64,000 nt of DNA from Holophagae bacterium (GCA_030429565.1 JAUIFE010000010.1:247906-311905), one strand, 5' to 3'. Shown: positions 17,509 to 27,295, counted from the stretch's first letter. Notes: generated by a model not told the origin, from the sequence alone. Numbers and translations: made by a program.

Positions 17509-19206
17509 TCAGACTTCGGTTGAGAAAGCTAGGTTGCAATGAAGCGGCCTAACGCGGCGTACCGGCAAGGCAGCGCGACTCGGGTGACCCACGGCCCGGC
17601 GTAACAAGGCGCCAATGGGGTTAAGCGCCTGTTGTGAATGCCCTTCGCGATCGGGGCAACAATGAAGCACGGATTGCCTATCGCGCTCATAGAGAACCGG
17701 GTTCCCAGGTGAGGTAGCGAAAACATCGGCCGGGGGTTTCGGCAACAGATCAAGCACCATCGCGGTGTCTTTCGGTTCTTCCTCAGTCTTTACAAGCGGC
17801 GTCATCTCCTCGTCTTTGGCTTCAGTGGCGGCCGCCCAGGGCGAATCGACCGGGGTGCATGTTTTTAATGCAGCAAAGGGTTCAGCAAGTGAAGGACGCC
17901 AACGCTGTGTTGTACCGTTTTTTTGCATCACATAAAGATAGTCGGCAACGTTACATTGAACCTCGGAACCCGCAACCGTAACTTTGGTCGTTTTTGCCAC
18001 GGTCAGTCGGGTTGTAAAGGTGTTTTCGCCAGGATTTTTCCCAATTTGGTACTGTTGCCATTGATCATTTACACTCATCTGATGGGTAAAAACAATCGGA
18101 TGAGGGCCGATTTCATCCTTTAACAGCCCGTTTACCTGAAGCTGATCATGGTATGTATACTTTCTCATCCTTGCCAGAACACTCCCATGTGGATGATATC
18201 CATTTTGACCATAATATGCTGAGGCCACAACGGCACCTGGCTTTGTTAAATCTACAAACTTCTCAAGATGACCAAAATTATGAAACTTTTGTTGTTCTTT
18301 TTTTCTCCGCTTTTTTGAAGACTCATCTGTTTCAGCCTCTTTATCCTTGGTTTGCGGAAGTAGCTGAATCTCGACGGAAGTTCCTCTTGAACCATGGTGT
18401 GGAACGGTCATCATAATGACCGGCATGATAGGACTTTTTGCCCATTGGCTCAAGATGGAATTTGCTTCATTTAAGGTTCGCCAAGTTGCATCGCCGGTTT
18501 GGACCACACGCTGCCCCTCAAAATCAACCGTTACGACTAAGGAAGCGGTGTTGACCGGATCGACCGAGCTGGGCAAGTTGGCGATCAGGGATCTGAATTG
18601 GATGCCATCGATCTCCAAAAGAAACGGTATCTTCTTTAAATCTTGATCCGGCCCCGATCGATAATTCGAGTATCCCTTCTCTAGGTTTACTTCTTTCCCA
18701 ATTAGCTTGGATATTTTCTCTACTTTCTCCGTGTGTTTTTCAACATAATTCAATTCACTGATGAAATAGGGCTTATCTTCCGGTCGCCATTGCTTCGAAA
18801 GCCCTCCTTTAATAAACCGTTTAATAAACTTTTTATCTTTCCCTTTCCCAAAAGAAGCGTTTTCCTTGAGGTCGATAATAAGTGGCGATAATAACGCCCA
18901 ATGATCCATATCTGCGTGGGAGGCGATCACTAAATCAATCATTTGATCTTTGGTACGGGCGATTACCTTTTTCACATATTCCGTTGCCGTCTTCGCTCTT
19001 CGATGGCGGCTTTTCCCGTAACTCACCATACCCCGAGCAGGTTCGGTCCCAAAATCGAGCAACACCAAGCTCGAAGGTACGCGCTCGTTTTCCGGCTTGG
19101 CCCACTCAATCTCGGAATAAGTTTCCAATACATTGGCCATGCCCTGACCGCACCACAATACCGAAACCAGCACCACCTGTGCTTTCGCACCATCGATTCC
19201 CGGCAT
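17509..19206 (-). CDS. Metallo-beta-lactamase-fold hydrolase, ComEC/Rec2 C-terminal type
   Basis: The product is 565 aa. It has the metal ligands of ComEC-type MBL hydrolases: SHADMDHWALLS (HxDxDH at residues 96-101), VVQTGDATWR (the TGD box) and MTVPHHGSRG (the PHHGS box). A final GYHPHGSVLARM matches the ComEC 'HPhpxvl' motif, and NTASLVVTVDF matches its 'N..SlVl' strand. Unlike ComEC it has no membrane domain, so it is a soluble enzyme. Known relatives are predicted or shown to be nucleases or phosphodiesterases; the substrate here is unknown. A charged insertion (KRRKKEQQ) and a roughly 100-residue C-terminal tail are unusual. The start overlaps the previous stop (TAATG). The middle of the gene (about 17.9-19.0 kb) is AT-richer than the rest of the operon, hinting at a separate origin. 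Confidence 0.85.
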   Translation of the reverse strand: MPGIDGAKAQVVLVSVLWCGQGMANVLETYSEIEWAKPENERVPSSLVLLDFGTEPARGMVSYGKSRHRRAKTATEYVKKVIARTKDQMIDLVIASHADMDHWALLSPLIIDLKENASFGKGKDKKFIKRFIKGGLSKQWRPEDKPYFISELNYVEKHTEKVEKISKLIGKEVNLEKGYSNYRSGPDQDLKKIPFLLEIDGIQFRSLIANLPSSVDPVNTASLVVTVDFEGQRVVQTGDATWRTLNEANSILSQWAKSPIMPVIMMTVPHHGSRGTSVEIQLLPQTKDKEAETDESSKKRRKKEQQKFHNFGHLEKFVDLTKPGAVVASAYYGQNGYHPHGSVLARMRKYTYHDQLQVNGLLKDEIGPHPIVFTHQMSVNDQWQQYQIGKNPGENTFTTRLTVAKTTKVTVAGSEVQCNVADYLYVMQKNGTTQRWRPSLAEPFAALKTCTPVDSPWAAATEAKDEEMTPLVKTEEEPKDTAMVLDLLPKPPADVFATSPGNPVLYERDRQSVLHCCPDREGHSQQALNPIGALLRRAVGHPSRAALPVRRVRPLHCNLAFSTEV

Positions 19207-22200
19207 TAGGCCTCCCCTGGTTTCGCACCGGTTACCCGGGCAGACCGCGAGCTGCGGATGGCGCGCGCGGTGGTTTTTTGTTTGACCTTTTCTTTAGCTG
19301 CGGCCAACTTACCCAACTTGCCGACCTCGAAGGCCGCGTACCAACCCAGCTTGGTGTCACTGCCAGGTTCGGGATTGGCGAACAGCGTGATGTCGTTGTG
19401 GCCAGGCGGAAAGGTCATGCCCATCACCTGCAAACCGAAATCGCGCAGCCGCATTAGGTAATGGGTGGCGCCGTCCTTGTCGTGTGTCTCGAACTGAACC
19501 GTGCGGAAGCCGACATCCAACAATCCCTGCAGTGGCAGGTTCATTCCAACGGCGTCGCTTACGCCTGGCAAAGCCGCACCGATGTAAACCGCCGGCGTGT
19601 TTTCGAAACCGCCCGGCGACCAGGCCGCCAACAAACGTACGCTGATACCCACCGAACCGGCCAAGGCACCCAAGCTACCCAAATCAACCTCGTAAACCAA
19701 GCCAAACCAGGGTGCACTCAGGCGCCCCTGACGGATGGGCGCGGAGATCGACACAAAACCCGCGCTTTCCGGCGGGAAAGCCAAGGGTTTGGGCGCCTCT
19801 GGATGACTTTCGCGCGGGTTGGTGGCCGGAATACCTTCGGTAATCCAGGGATCGGGACTGCTGATGAAGTCGACCAAACGCAGTGGGAAACGTGCGAACA
19901 AGGAATTCTCACGAGCCGGGCTGTCGGCCGTGTCCAAGGTCAGATTTTCGTCAACCACGCCGAAGGTCACCGCTGTCGGGTTCGCTAATTTAAAGCGCAT
20001 GCTGATCGCGTAGTTGCTGAAGGCCAAGCCGGCGCTTCCAGCCGGAAACGGAGGCGACGCCCCAATTAGGCCGCCGGGGTCAAGGCCGTCGCCTTCTTTT
20101 TTTTCTTTTTCGACCACCTCGCTCAGCGTGCCCATCTCCCCTTTCACCTCTTGACTGAAGCCTTTGGGGGGTCCCCAACAAAAGGGATCGAAGCCTGGCC
20201 GCGCCTCGGCGAAACGCAGCCGCCCTGCCATTTGGAACAGGGTCTGCACGGTATCGGCCTGCGCTGCGGGATCCGTGGCACGTACCACCGCCAACCGCAC
20301 GCTTTCGACAGCGACGGCGCGTAACTCACCCATAGAAAGTTGCAATTCGCCCGGCGAGCGCAACGCGAACACGTAGGTACCACGACCGGGTTCGCCGCTG
20401 CCGCCTTCGTCCTGGTAAACACCGTCGAGCATCAGGTTGTTGCCATGAACGGTGGGTTCCAGTCGCGTTTGCGTGCCAAACAAACGGTTAACCAATAACT
20501 GCGCGCTGCTGGAAAAGTGGGTCAACAAGCCGTTGTCAAAGGCCGCCTGTAACCGGTGCACTTTAAAAGCGAAGTTAACTTCGTCACTGGAAAAGGTTTG
20601 GTCGATCTCGTCGGCATAGTCGACCAAGCCAAAGGTCGCGGTGGTATCGAAGTTCAGGCCGCCGTTGCCGTTAGCGCTGAACCCGGTCGTGGTCAAACCC
20701 AGATGATGGCCGGCAAAAAGACTGGGATTGATGCCCACCGCCAAAGGTTGTAGCGGTTCGGGCAAGGTCTCGAGTGGGACGGCCACATCCAAGGCCAACA
20801 AGCCGGTCCAGGCGGGATCATTAACCACTTGGACAAAGTTCGCAAAGGCCGACTGGTAGCCGCCTTGTTCGGCCAGTTGAACATCGGCCTCGGCGGCGAC
20901 AATGCGTGCCAGCATGCTTTTTTTGGCGGCGGCAGTGTCGCCGTCGGGACCGCAGGCTTCAGGCCACAACCACACCGAGGGATCACTGACGAGATCGCGC
21001 AAACTGCGATCGGCGACAAACTTAAAAATCAGCCGTGTTTGACGACCGACCCCCACCCAATTGCGTGGGCTGAGGCGGAACAACCAGTCGCCAAGACGCG
21101 GCGTGAGTAACCCGGCAAAGCGTTGAAAAACGCGCCGCTCTGATTCACTCAAGGGTGGGCTTTGGTGTTTGGTCGCCTGCTCGAGCATGTGGTTGAAAGC
21201 GGCTTCGGTTGGGTAAACGGGGTAACCCGCGGCGGCGACCTGTTGCGAAACCGACGCAAAAGTGGGGTCGCCAACCCCGCCGTCCTCTGGCAGACCGGCA
21301 ATCAAGCCGAGACTGGTTTTGGTGAGTTGGTAAGCGACCGAAGCGCTTGCCATCACGGCGTCGGCGTCACCCAACACCATAAAGAGACGGTTGCTCAACA
21401 TCGCCTGGCGGAAGGGGCCGTGCACGGCGCTAAAATAAAGATCGGGCGCCGCCACAGCGCTTTGGCCGGTGTTGCCAATCACCAATTTCGGCCAAGGCGC
21501 ACCGTCTTTACCGTAGAAGACCACCAGGCCGGCGGGAGAAATAACCGGCACCACCACCCCGTCGTCAATGTCATCGACCTCGGGCTCATCAACCTGCAGC
21601 AACTTGCCGTCGTCGGCTTGCGCAATCTGGCAACGCCGCGCCGGCGCAATTGCGCGTGTTTCAAGTAACCGCGCCAAAGGCAAATCGGTCGCGGCCAGTC
21701 CGCCGTAGCACAGCATCGGCATGTAGGTCCGAGCTTGGTGCGTGTTGAGCTTCGCCGTCGTGATTTCGAAATACCGCAACGTGTCGGGTTGATGGTCGTC
21801 AAGCGTGTAAAAGGCGCAGTCCTCGCCCTGAGCACAGTAATCGACCACCCCCAAATCGGCCGCGACGGCAATCCAAGCAGTGGTACCAAGGGCGGTCAAA
21901 TTGCCGGTCGGTCCCTTGGCGGGCGGTTCGTCGCTACGGTCGCTCGCGATCAGCGTACGCACAGCATTGCCACCGGTGATCCACTGTGGCGCGATGTTGG
22001 GCGCAAAGGCCGGGTGCCCTTGCCCAAAGTGCAGGGTGCCGCCGCTTTGTTCAAAGCGCACATACTCGGTTCCACTCCAGCCGCATAACAGGCGCGTGTC
22101 CGCATCGTGACGGTGGGCGTCGGCTTCGTGCCCCGGCTGACCGGACGCACCGATGTCAAAAGCGCCGGAGAGGGTGAAATAGAACGTCGTCGGCACACTG

Positions 22201-23129
22201 CCGACCGCACCGGTAACCATTGGTTGCACGGCGAGCATCAACCCCACCGCTTTGTTTTCAAAACGGCCGGGAATCGCGGCGGTGAGCGAAAGTGACCGGC
22301 CATTGGCGGTAACGAAGCGACTCCCAAACGCAATCGGTTGGTATTCATCCTCATAGCGCTGGTAAAAGGAAACCCGCGAGCGAATCGCATCCTGCAACTT
22401 AAAGGGATTCAACGTCCCGTAAAGAGTCAAGGCACTTTGCTGAACGAGCGGTTCAACACGCAACACCGCCACCGTGCCGTCGTGGGCGGTGCGATCCGCC
22501 GCAAAATAGCGCAAGCTACCGCCAAATCGTTGTAACGGCGTCGGCTGTTGCGTCCCCGGCGCTTCCAGCCCGGTTTGCCATACCAGACAACCGGCGTAAG
22601 TCAGGTCGAAACTGAGACACAGCTTGTCGGGTAAGGCCGGGAAACCACCGTCTTCGGTGAACAGGGTCATACCGGACGCTCCGGTGAACACCAAACCCCA
22701 TCCATAGAATTCGCCGCGGCATGCGGGGTTAACCGTACAGCCGGCGTGCATTTGCAATTGGATGCCGCCCAAATCGAGGGTGGTGCCGGAACGCACCGTG
22801 GTGACGCCGTCGACACGGGCCATGGTCACACAATCGATTTGCCAGTGCAGATAGTTGAGATGAACGCCGTCCAGCCACAGAAAACGCGGCCCGGCAAAAC
22901 GTTGACGCGCCAACCAGGCGGTCAAGCCGTCGGCCAACACATTCCTACTTTCAGGCGCGGTGTTACAACAAAAAAACAAGCCGGCGGGATCGCTAAACGC
23001 GCGACGCAGGGTCACTCGTTCGTAGAAGTCCTCGGCCCCGGAAGGACGGAAGCCAAGGTTGTCGTGGTGGCGCAGGAAATAGAGCCCCGACTCGGCATCT
23101 TGGGTAAAAACCGGTTCGACATCACTCAC
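19206..23129 (-). CDS. Giant protein of unknown family (1307 aa)
   Basis: I recognise no domain. The protein starts with GTG, overlapping the TGA of the gene before (GTGA), and GGGAGGG lies just upstream, which supports this start. It is dominated by beta strands with Gly turns, has scattered Trp and Cys (PACRGEFYGWGLVF; FCWGPPKGF), and contains a short charged linker (VVEKEKKEGDG). It ends in a basic, Ala/Lys/Arg-rich tail (KEKVKQKTTARAIRSSRSAR). There is no signal peptide or membrane segment. Repeated strand patterns in the last 350 residues (LAFSNYAISMRFKL, VSISAPIRQGRLSAPWFGLVYEVDLG) suggest large beta-sandwich or beta-barrel modules. Strict translational coupling with both neighbours argues that it is a subunit of the same assembly. 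Confidence 0.72.
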   Translation of the reverse strand: MSDVEPVFTQDAESGLYFLRHHDNLGFRPSGAEDFYERVTLRRAFSDPAGLFFCCNTAPESRNVLADGLTAWLARQRFAGPRFLWLDGVHLNYLHWQIDCVTMARVDGVTTVRSGTTLDLGGIQLQMHAGCTVNPACRGEFYGWGLVFTGASGMTLFTEDGGFPALPDKLCLSFDLTYAGCLVWQTGLEAPGTQQPTPLQRFGGSLRYFAADRTAHDGTVAVLRVEPLVQQSALTLYGTLNPFKLQDAIRSRVSFYQRYEDEYQPIAFGSRFVTANGRSLSLTAAIPGRFENKAVGLMLAVQPMVTGAVGSVPTTFYFTLSGAFDIGASGQPGHEADAHRHDADTRLLCGWSGTEYVRFEQSGGTLHFGQGHPAFAPNIAPQWITGGNAVRTLIASDRSDEPPAKGPTGNLTALGTTAWIAVAADLGVVDYCAQGEDCAFYTLDDHQPDTLRYFEITTAKLNTHQARTYMPMLCYGGLAATDLPLARLLETRAIAPARRCQIAQADDGKLLQVDEPEVDDIDDGVVVPVISPAGLVVFYGKDGAPWPKLVIGNTGQSAVAAPDLYFSAVHGPFRQAMLSNRLFMVLGDADAVMASASVAYQLTKTSLGLIAGLPEDGGVGDPTFASVSQQVAAAGYPVYPTEAAFNHMLEQATKHQSPPLSESERRVFQRFAGLLTPRLGDWLFRLSPRNWVGVGRQTRLIFKFVADRSLRDLVSDPSVWLWPEACGPDGDTAAAKKSMLARIVAAEADVQLAEQGGYQSAFANFVQVVNDPAWTGLLALDVAVPLETLPEPLQPLAVGINPSLFAGHHLGLTTTGFSANGNGGLNFDTTATFGLVDYADEIDQTFSSDEVNFAFKVHRLQAAFDNGLLTHFSSSAQLLVNRLFGTQTRLEPTVHGNNLMLDGVYQDEGGSGEPGRGTYVFALRSPGELQLSMGELRAVAVESVRLAVVRATDPAAQADTVQTLFQMAGRLRFAEARPGFDPFCWGPPKGFSQEVKGEMGTLSEVVEKEKKEGDGLDPGGLIGASPPFPAGSAGLAFSNYAISMRFKLANPTAVTFGVVDENLTLDTADSPARENSLFARFPLRLVDFISSPDPWITEGIPATNPRESHPEAPKPLAFPPESAGFVSISAPIRQGRLSAPWFGLVYEVDLGSLGALAGSVGISVRLLAAWSPGGFENTPAVYIGAALPGVSDAVGMNLPLQGLLDVGFRTVQFETHDKDGATHYLMRLRDFGLQVMGMTFPPGHNDITLFANPEPGSDTKLGWYAAFEVGKLGKLAAAKEKVKQKTTARAIRSSRSARVTGAKPGEA

Positions 23130-26100
23130 CGGTCCCTCCCTGCGCCGAGCGCGAGCTGGTCACCGCCTAGCAGCGGCAGCGTGGTGAGCGCGCCGTTGGC
23201 GGCGGGCACCCAATCGAGGCGCACCGGCCAAGCAGCACCCGCGTCGTAAACCAAGGGCAGGCCCACCAGCGCGCTCTGCAAACCGCGACGCAGGCTCAAA
23301 CCGGAAAGCGGCAAGGGCACCGAGGATGGATCCATGGCACGCGCGGCCAACAGCCCGGCCACGGTTGTGCCCAGCGATACGGTCAGCGGTGCGCCGCCCA
23401 ACCAAACCCGCAGGGCGGGCCGCAAGGTACTGCGCCCGCGAAAATACAGCGCGCCGACACCGCTCGGCAGCGCGTTGCCGTCGATCCGCACGGCGCTCGT
23501 CGCTTCTTCCAACAGTCCGTAGCTGGGTGCGGCCAATATGACGGCGTTAAATCCTGGCCGTGGGTCGCCGGCGTTACCGGCGTCATTGGCGGGGAAGTTT
23601 CGCGGGTAAACCAGACGTAAAAACGGTTGGCACATGGCGGCCGTAGCGCTGTCGATTAAACCGCCCGCTCCGGCTTGGCGACCGGCATCGGGCTGCGGCG
23701 CGGCCACGGTGGTGCCGCCGAGGCCGACCAATTGCCCGATAAACGCATCGAGTGCGGTGAAGTCGCCGGACCCGAGAACAGTTTGCGCAATGGTGTATTC
23801 GGCTGAGGCACTGGGAATAAACCCGTTGAGGTAAGTTTGATTGGGTGTGGCCCGACCCAGCGTTTGGTAGGCGGCGTGTTCCGCGCACAGAATCATGCCG
23901 GGCGTCAGATCGGTACAGGCCAGGTCGGCGCTGAAGCCGTAACTGTACACCAGGGTTTCGGCGTAGGTTTGCGGCATGGCGCGCGCAATCGCAGTGCGCA
24001 CCGTTTGCACACCAAACGGGGTGGCCCCGGCCGTTTCTAAGCTATGCAGACACGTCTGGTAAGCGCCGAACAAGGTCTTGCGAACAGCGCTGCCGTCAAA
24101 AGACCAAGGATCATTTGGTCCGTCACCGGCAATCGTCAACGTGTAGCTGTACTTCCCATTGGGATCACCCGTCGCGGCAGCCAAAGTGAACGGCGGCGGC
24201 AAGACCGGCAGCGTTTTAGGTGTCGTCGAAAACAGATCGGGTAGACCGATAAGGATGCTGTGCGCGCTCATCGCAGCATTGTCAGCCGGATTAAGCCACA
24301 AGGTGGTGCCGCCACGCCCGCTGACGCGGGTCGGGTACCAACCCGGTGAGAAGACCGCCGAGGCGGCCGCCGGTCCGAACCCATTGGGTCCCATCGCTTG
24401 CACCGCCACCGACGCGGCCAAGGCACGATCAGGTGTGACCGCGCAAGTTGCCATGGGTTCGCCACTGTACCAAGGTTCGCCTTGCTCGCTCCCGCCTTTA
24501 ATCAGGACTAGGCGGTAACCACTCGCGCCGGTGACTGGTGCAAACCGAACCCTTAACGTTTGACCATCATAAGCAACGGTTGGGGTGCCGGGCGCAGCGC
24601 TGAGAATAGGCACCGGTTCGGACCAGGGCCCGGTTTGTGACACCGCACCAACGAAATTAGCGCGCAGGCGGAACGAGAAACCACCGCCTGCGTTGAGCAC
24701 ACCCGCCGGTACAGTGTAGGAATCGGCGCCGACCTTGGTGACCGCCTGTTTTACCGTGGTCTCGCCCTGCTGCAGCGCAACGGTGAAGGAAGCGTCGGCC
24801 AGAGCCGCGGGCACCTGCCAACAAAGCGTGCACACCGTGCCGCCCGCCGTCCACGTGACCCGGCATTGTTCGGGAACAACCGCGACAATGCCCGTCGCCG
24901 GCGAAACAGGTCCCGCGCTTTGCCCAGCCAAGGGTTGCACGGTCACAGTCAAACCGTCGGGATCGCCCCAGGCTGCATCCGCCGACAAAGGGAGCCGCCC
25001 CGAATCGCCGGTAAAAACAGCGATGACGGGCGCCTTGCCGGCCTGATCGACCCGCAAGCGATAACCCGTGACCGCCGCATGGGTGACCTTACACCAGGTC
25101 ACCGCCAGCCGTGCCGCGTTGGCACCATAGACGCCCTCGACCGAGACACTTTGAAGCGCGGCCGTGGTGGTAATTACGGGTTGCGGATCGCCGGCAAGAC
25201 CGATGCCGCCACCGTGGCATAAGGCCGCCGCCACTTGGTAATCTGTGCCGGCCTCGGCTTGGAGATAAGTCAGCGTTTGTACCAGACTGTCCCCTTGTTT
25301 GTGGACCAGAGCCGTGCCCGTTTCATCCAGTAGGCACAACGCCAAACCCGTGGCGGGCCAAGACCCGGTCAACGGACTGGTGCGGGCTGTCACCGTCAGC
25401 GTGGTGCCCTCCAAGTCGGCCACCAACGCCAAATCCCTCGGCGTTTCCAACATCAACGGAACGCCCACACCGCCGGGCCCGGTCGGCACACCAGCCGCGG
25501 TCGCGGGCATCAGCAGCAACGTGTAGCGGCGATCCTTGGGATGGTCCCAACCAGCGAAGGTAAACGCGAGCTCGAGTTGATCGTCCCGAGTCGGTGCACC
25601 GGCGATCGGCACCGGCGCGGACAGCGCTACTTGGATGCCCGACCAAACAATCACAGCCACGTAGTCAGTGGGTCCGTGATTGCCGGAAACCAGCGGACTG
25701 GTCACCGTGACGGACAAAAGGGTTCCCGCCAGTGAAGTAACCCGCAATGCTGTCGCGGCGGGCCCTTGTGCGATGGCCGGTAAGGTTGGGTTAAAACCAC
25801 CACCGCCACCACCCGGTTGCGTGGGTCCGCTTATGGTTGCGGGTGCTTGGTTGACGCAAGGATCGAAGTCATAGTCTGCCGAGGGTCCCCACGAATTAAC
25901 GACCTTAGCCACTACAGTTACATTCCAGGTACCCGTAACCGCCACACTGGGATCGATGGCAAAACCCAGGCCGCCGTTATTGCTCTCAGAAACAGTTTGA
26001 GTGGTGCCGGCGGGATTTCCCTGTCCCGAAATATCGGGCTTAATCGTGACTTCGTATTGGGTGGGATTAAGACCGCAAAACGGCGCTTGCCAGATCACGT

Positions 26101-26455
26101 TCAAGACAGCGCCGTCTACCCAGGCGTAGAGATTGGTCACCGGCGCGTAAATCAATTGAACCGAAAGCGCGATACCGGGCGTTTGCTGGAGTTGGCCCAC
26201 ATTGAGCACGTAAACACGGCCACCGCATAGCGGCCGGCTAACCGTGAAGGATTGATGCTGCGAATTGGGGGATGGTTGGATCTGGTTGCCAACCTCCTCG
26301 ATATAGCAAACTGTTTCCGCCTGATAAATAACGAGTTGCACATTGTTCCCACCGGTGTAGGAAACCGTAGCCTCAAACGAGGCCGTGTACTGGTCTTGCT
26401 TCACCGTCACGCCGGTACAGGAAACAGACTCAATAGTCACATTAAAGTAAGTCAT
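23126..26455 (-). CDS. Multi-domain beta-sandwich (Ig/FN3-like) protein, 1109 aa
   Basis: The start at 26455 has GGAGG 9 nt upstream. Residues 1-205 are a domain paralogous to the whole product of the next gene upstream: both share ALSVQ(L/M)IYAPVT(N/H)LYAW, then a Trp-x2-Pro-x-CG box, then a VNS(W/L)GP segment. After a Gly-Gly/Pro linker (PTQPGGGGGGFNP) come about five repeats of 90-100 residues with FN3/Ig-like strands, such as DYVAVIVWSG, YQVAAALCHGG, YRLRVDQAG and YRLVLIKGG. The last 350 residues form a different domain (LTIAGDGPNDPWSFDG...VYSYGFSADLACTDL) of unknown family. There is no signal peptide. Such arrays usually act as elongated binding or scaffold proteins. The stop overlaps the next start. 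Confidence 0.75.
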   Translation of the reverse strand: MTYFNVTIESVSCTGVTVKQDQYTASFEATVSYTGGNNVQLVIYQAETVCYIEEVGNQIQPSPNSQHQSFTVSRPLCGGRVYVLNVGQLQQTPGIALSVQLIYAPVTNLYAWVDGAVLNVIWQAPFCGLNPTQYEVTIKPDISGQGNPAGTTQTVSESNNGGLGFAIDPSVAVTGTWNVTVVAKVVNSWGPSADYDFDPCVNQAPATISGPTQPGGGGGGFNPTLPAIAQGPAATALRVTSLAGTLLSVTVTSPLVSGNHGPTDYVAVIVWSGIQVALSAPVPIAGAPTRDDQLELAFTFAGWDHPKDRRYTLLLMPATAAGVPTGPGGVGVPLMLETPRDLALVADLEGTTLTVTARTSPLTGSWPATGLALCLLDETGTALVHKQGDSLVQTLTYLQAEAGTDYQVAAALCHGGGIGLAGDPQPVITTTAALQSVSVEGVYGANAARLAVTWCKVTHAAVTGYRLRVDQAGKAPVIAVFTGDSGRLPLSADAAWGDPDGLTVTVQPLAGQSAGPVSPATGIVAVVPEQCRVTWTAGGTVCTLCWQVPAALADASFTVALQQGETTVKQAVTKVGADSYTVPAGVLNAGGGFSFRLRANFVGAVSQTGPWSEPVPILSAAPGTPTVAYDGQTLRVRFAPVTGASGYRLVLIKGGSEQGEPWYSGEPMATCAVTPDRALAASVAVQAMGPNGFGPAAASAVFSPGWYPTRVSGRGGTTLWLNPADNAAMSAHSILIGLPDLFSTTPKTLPVLPPPFTLAAATGDPNGKYSYTLTIAGDGPNDPWSFDGSAVRKTLFGAYQTCLHSLETAGATPFGVQTVRTAIARAMPQTYAETLVYSYGFSADLACTDLTPGMILCAEHAAYQTLGRATPNQTYLNGFIPSASAEYTIAQTVLGSGDFTALDAFIGQLVGLGGTTVAAPQPDAGRQAGAGGLIDSATAAMCQPFLRLVYPRNFPANDAGNAGDPRPGFNAVILAAPSYGLLEEATSAVRIDGNALPSGVGALYFRGRSTLRPALRVWLGGAPLTVSLGTTVAGLLAARAMDPSSVPLPLSGLSLRRGLQSALVGLPLVYDAGAAWPVRLDWVPAANGALTTLPLLGGDQLALGAGRDR

Positions 26456-26548
26456 CGTCTGAAACCTCCGGGATCGCACCCGGGCTTTCCCACACCGGCC
26501 GAAAAACGCCGGGCACAAAGCCGTTCGGCATAGTTGGAAATCGATCGT

Positions 26549-27175
26549 TTAGGCAGGGGGTAAATTGGTGGTGGGGTTAAACCGATAGGTGGCAACCGGT
26601 CCCAGGGAATTAACGGCACAGGGGATGACCGTCACCTGCCAGGAAGTGCCGGAAAGAATCGACGGATCGACGGTAAACCCACAGCCACGGTCATTGGTCG
26701 TGGTCACCACTTGCCAACCCTCGTTGGCGTCACCCGTACCGCTTGGATCCGTTGAGAGCCGAATTTGGTAGAACGGCGGTTTGAAGCCACAATTGGGCGG
26801 CGTCCACTGCAGATAAAGCACCGGGCCAACAAGCCAGGCATAAAGATGGGTGACGGGCGCATAAATCATCTGCACGGATAAGGCGATGCCGTTGGTCTGG
26901 ACTTGGTCGTTACCCACATTCACCACGTATGCATCGCCGGCGTTGAGGTTCCCCGTCCAGGTAGCCGTCACACTCGGCGTGGGCGTGGCAATGCTTGGTG
27001 CATTGCCTGAAACCGATGTCACCGTTTCAGCCTCATACACCCCCAAGTTGAGGTTGCCGATTGAAAGCGGACCGGCCAGCTTGGCGGAAAAAGAAACATC
27101 ATAAGTGCCGTTGCTTAGGGTGGCTTGGGTACAGGTCACTTCCCGAAGTGCCACATTAAAATACACATCGCTCAT
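26549..27175 (-). CDS. Small beta-rich protein (208 aa), paralogue of the next protein's N-terminal domain; first operon gene
   Basis: The ATG at 27175 is preceded by GCGGAGGTTTCTGCG, nearly the same leader as the following gene (CGGAGGTTTCAGACG), showing that gene and leader were duplicated together. The protein matches residues 1-205 of the downstream 1109-aa protein over its full length, with conserved blocks YNVT/YFNV at the start, VYEAETV, GIALSVQMIYAPVTHLYAW, PPNCGFKP and CAVNSLGPVATYRF. It ends at a Pro-Pro-Ala that in the larger protein begins the linker to the FN3-like repeats. No signal peptide is seen. It may be a free copy of the docking or tip domain of the larger subunit (inference). 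A 93-nt gap separates the two genes. Confidence 0.78.
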   Translation of the reverse strand: MSDVYFNVALREVTCTQATLSNGTYDVSFSAKLAGPLSIGNLNLGVYEAETVTSVSGNAPSIATPTPSVTATWTGNLNAGDAYVVNVGNDQVQTNGIALSVQMIYAPVTHLYAWLVGPVLYLQWTPPNCGFKPPFYQIRLSTDPSGTGDANEGWQVVTTTNDRGCGFTVDPSILSGTSWQVTVIPCAVNSLGPVATYRFNPTTNLPPA

Positions 27176-27266
27176 CGCAGAAACCTCCGCGAATGGACAC
27201 CCCCTGAAAAGAGAGCGGAAAATAGACACGACACCGCCGCCAAGGACGCCGTACGTGCCGATGTTT

Positions 27267-27295
27267 TGTATACAAGTAAGGGCAAAACGGTACAA
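27267..27295 (-). promoter_or_regulatory. Candidate promoter for the giant operon
   Basis: Reading the minus strand, TTGTAC (27295-27290) and TATACA (27272-27267) are separated by exactly 17 nt and lie about 90 nt before the first start codon. The -10 element is part of the perfect palindrome TTGTATACAA (27266-27275), which could also be a repressor site. This is assigned by eye only. Confidence 0.35.
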
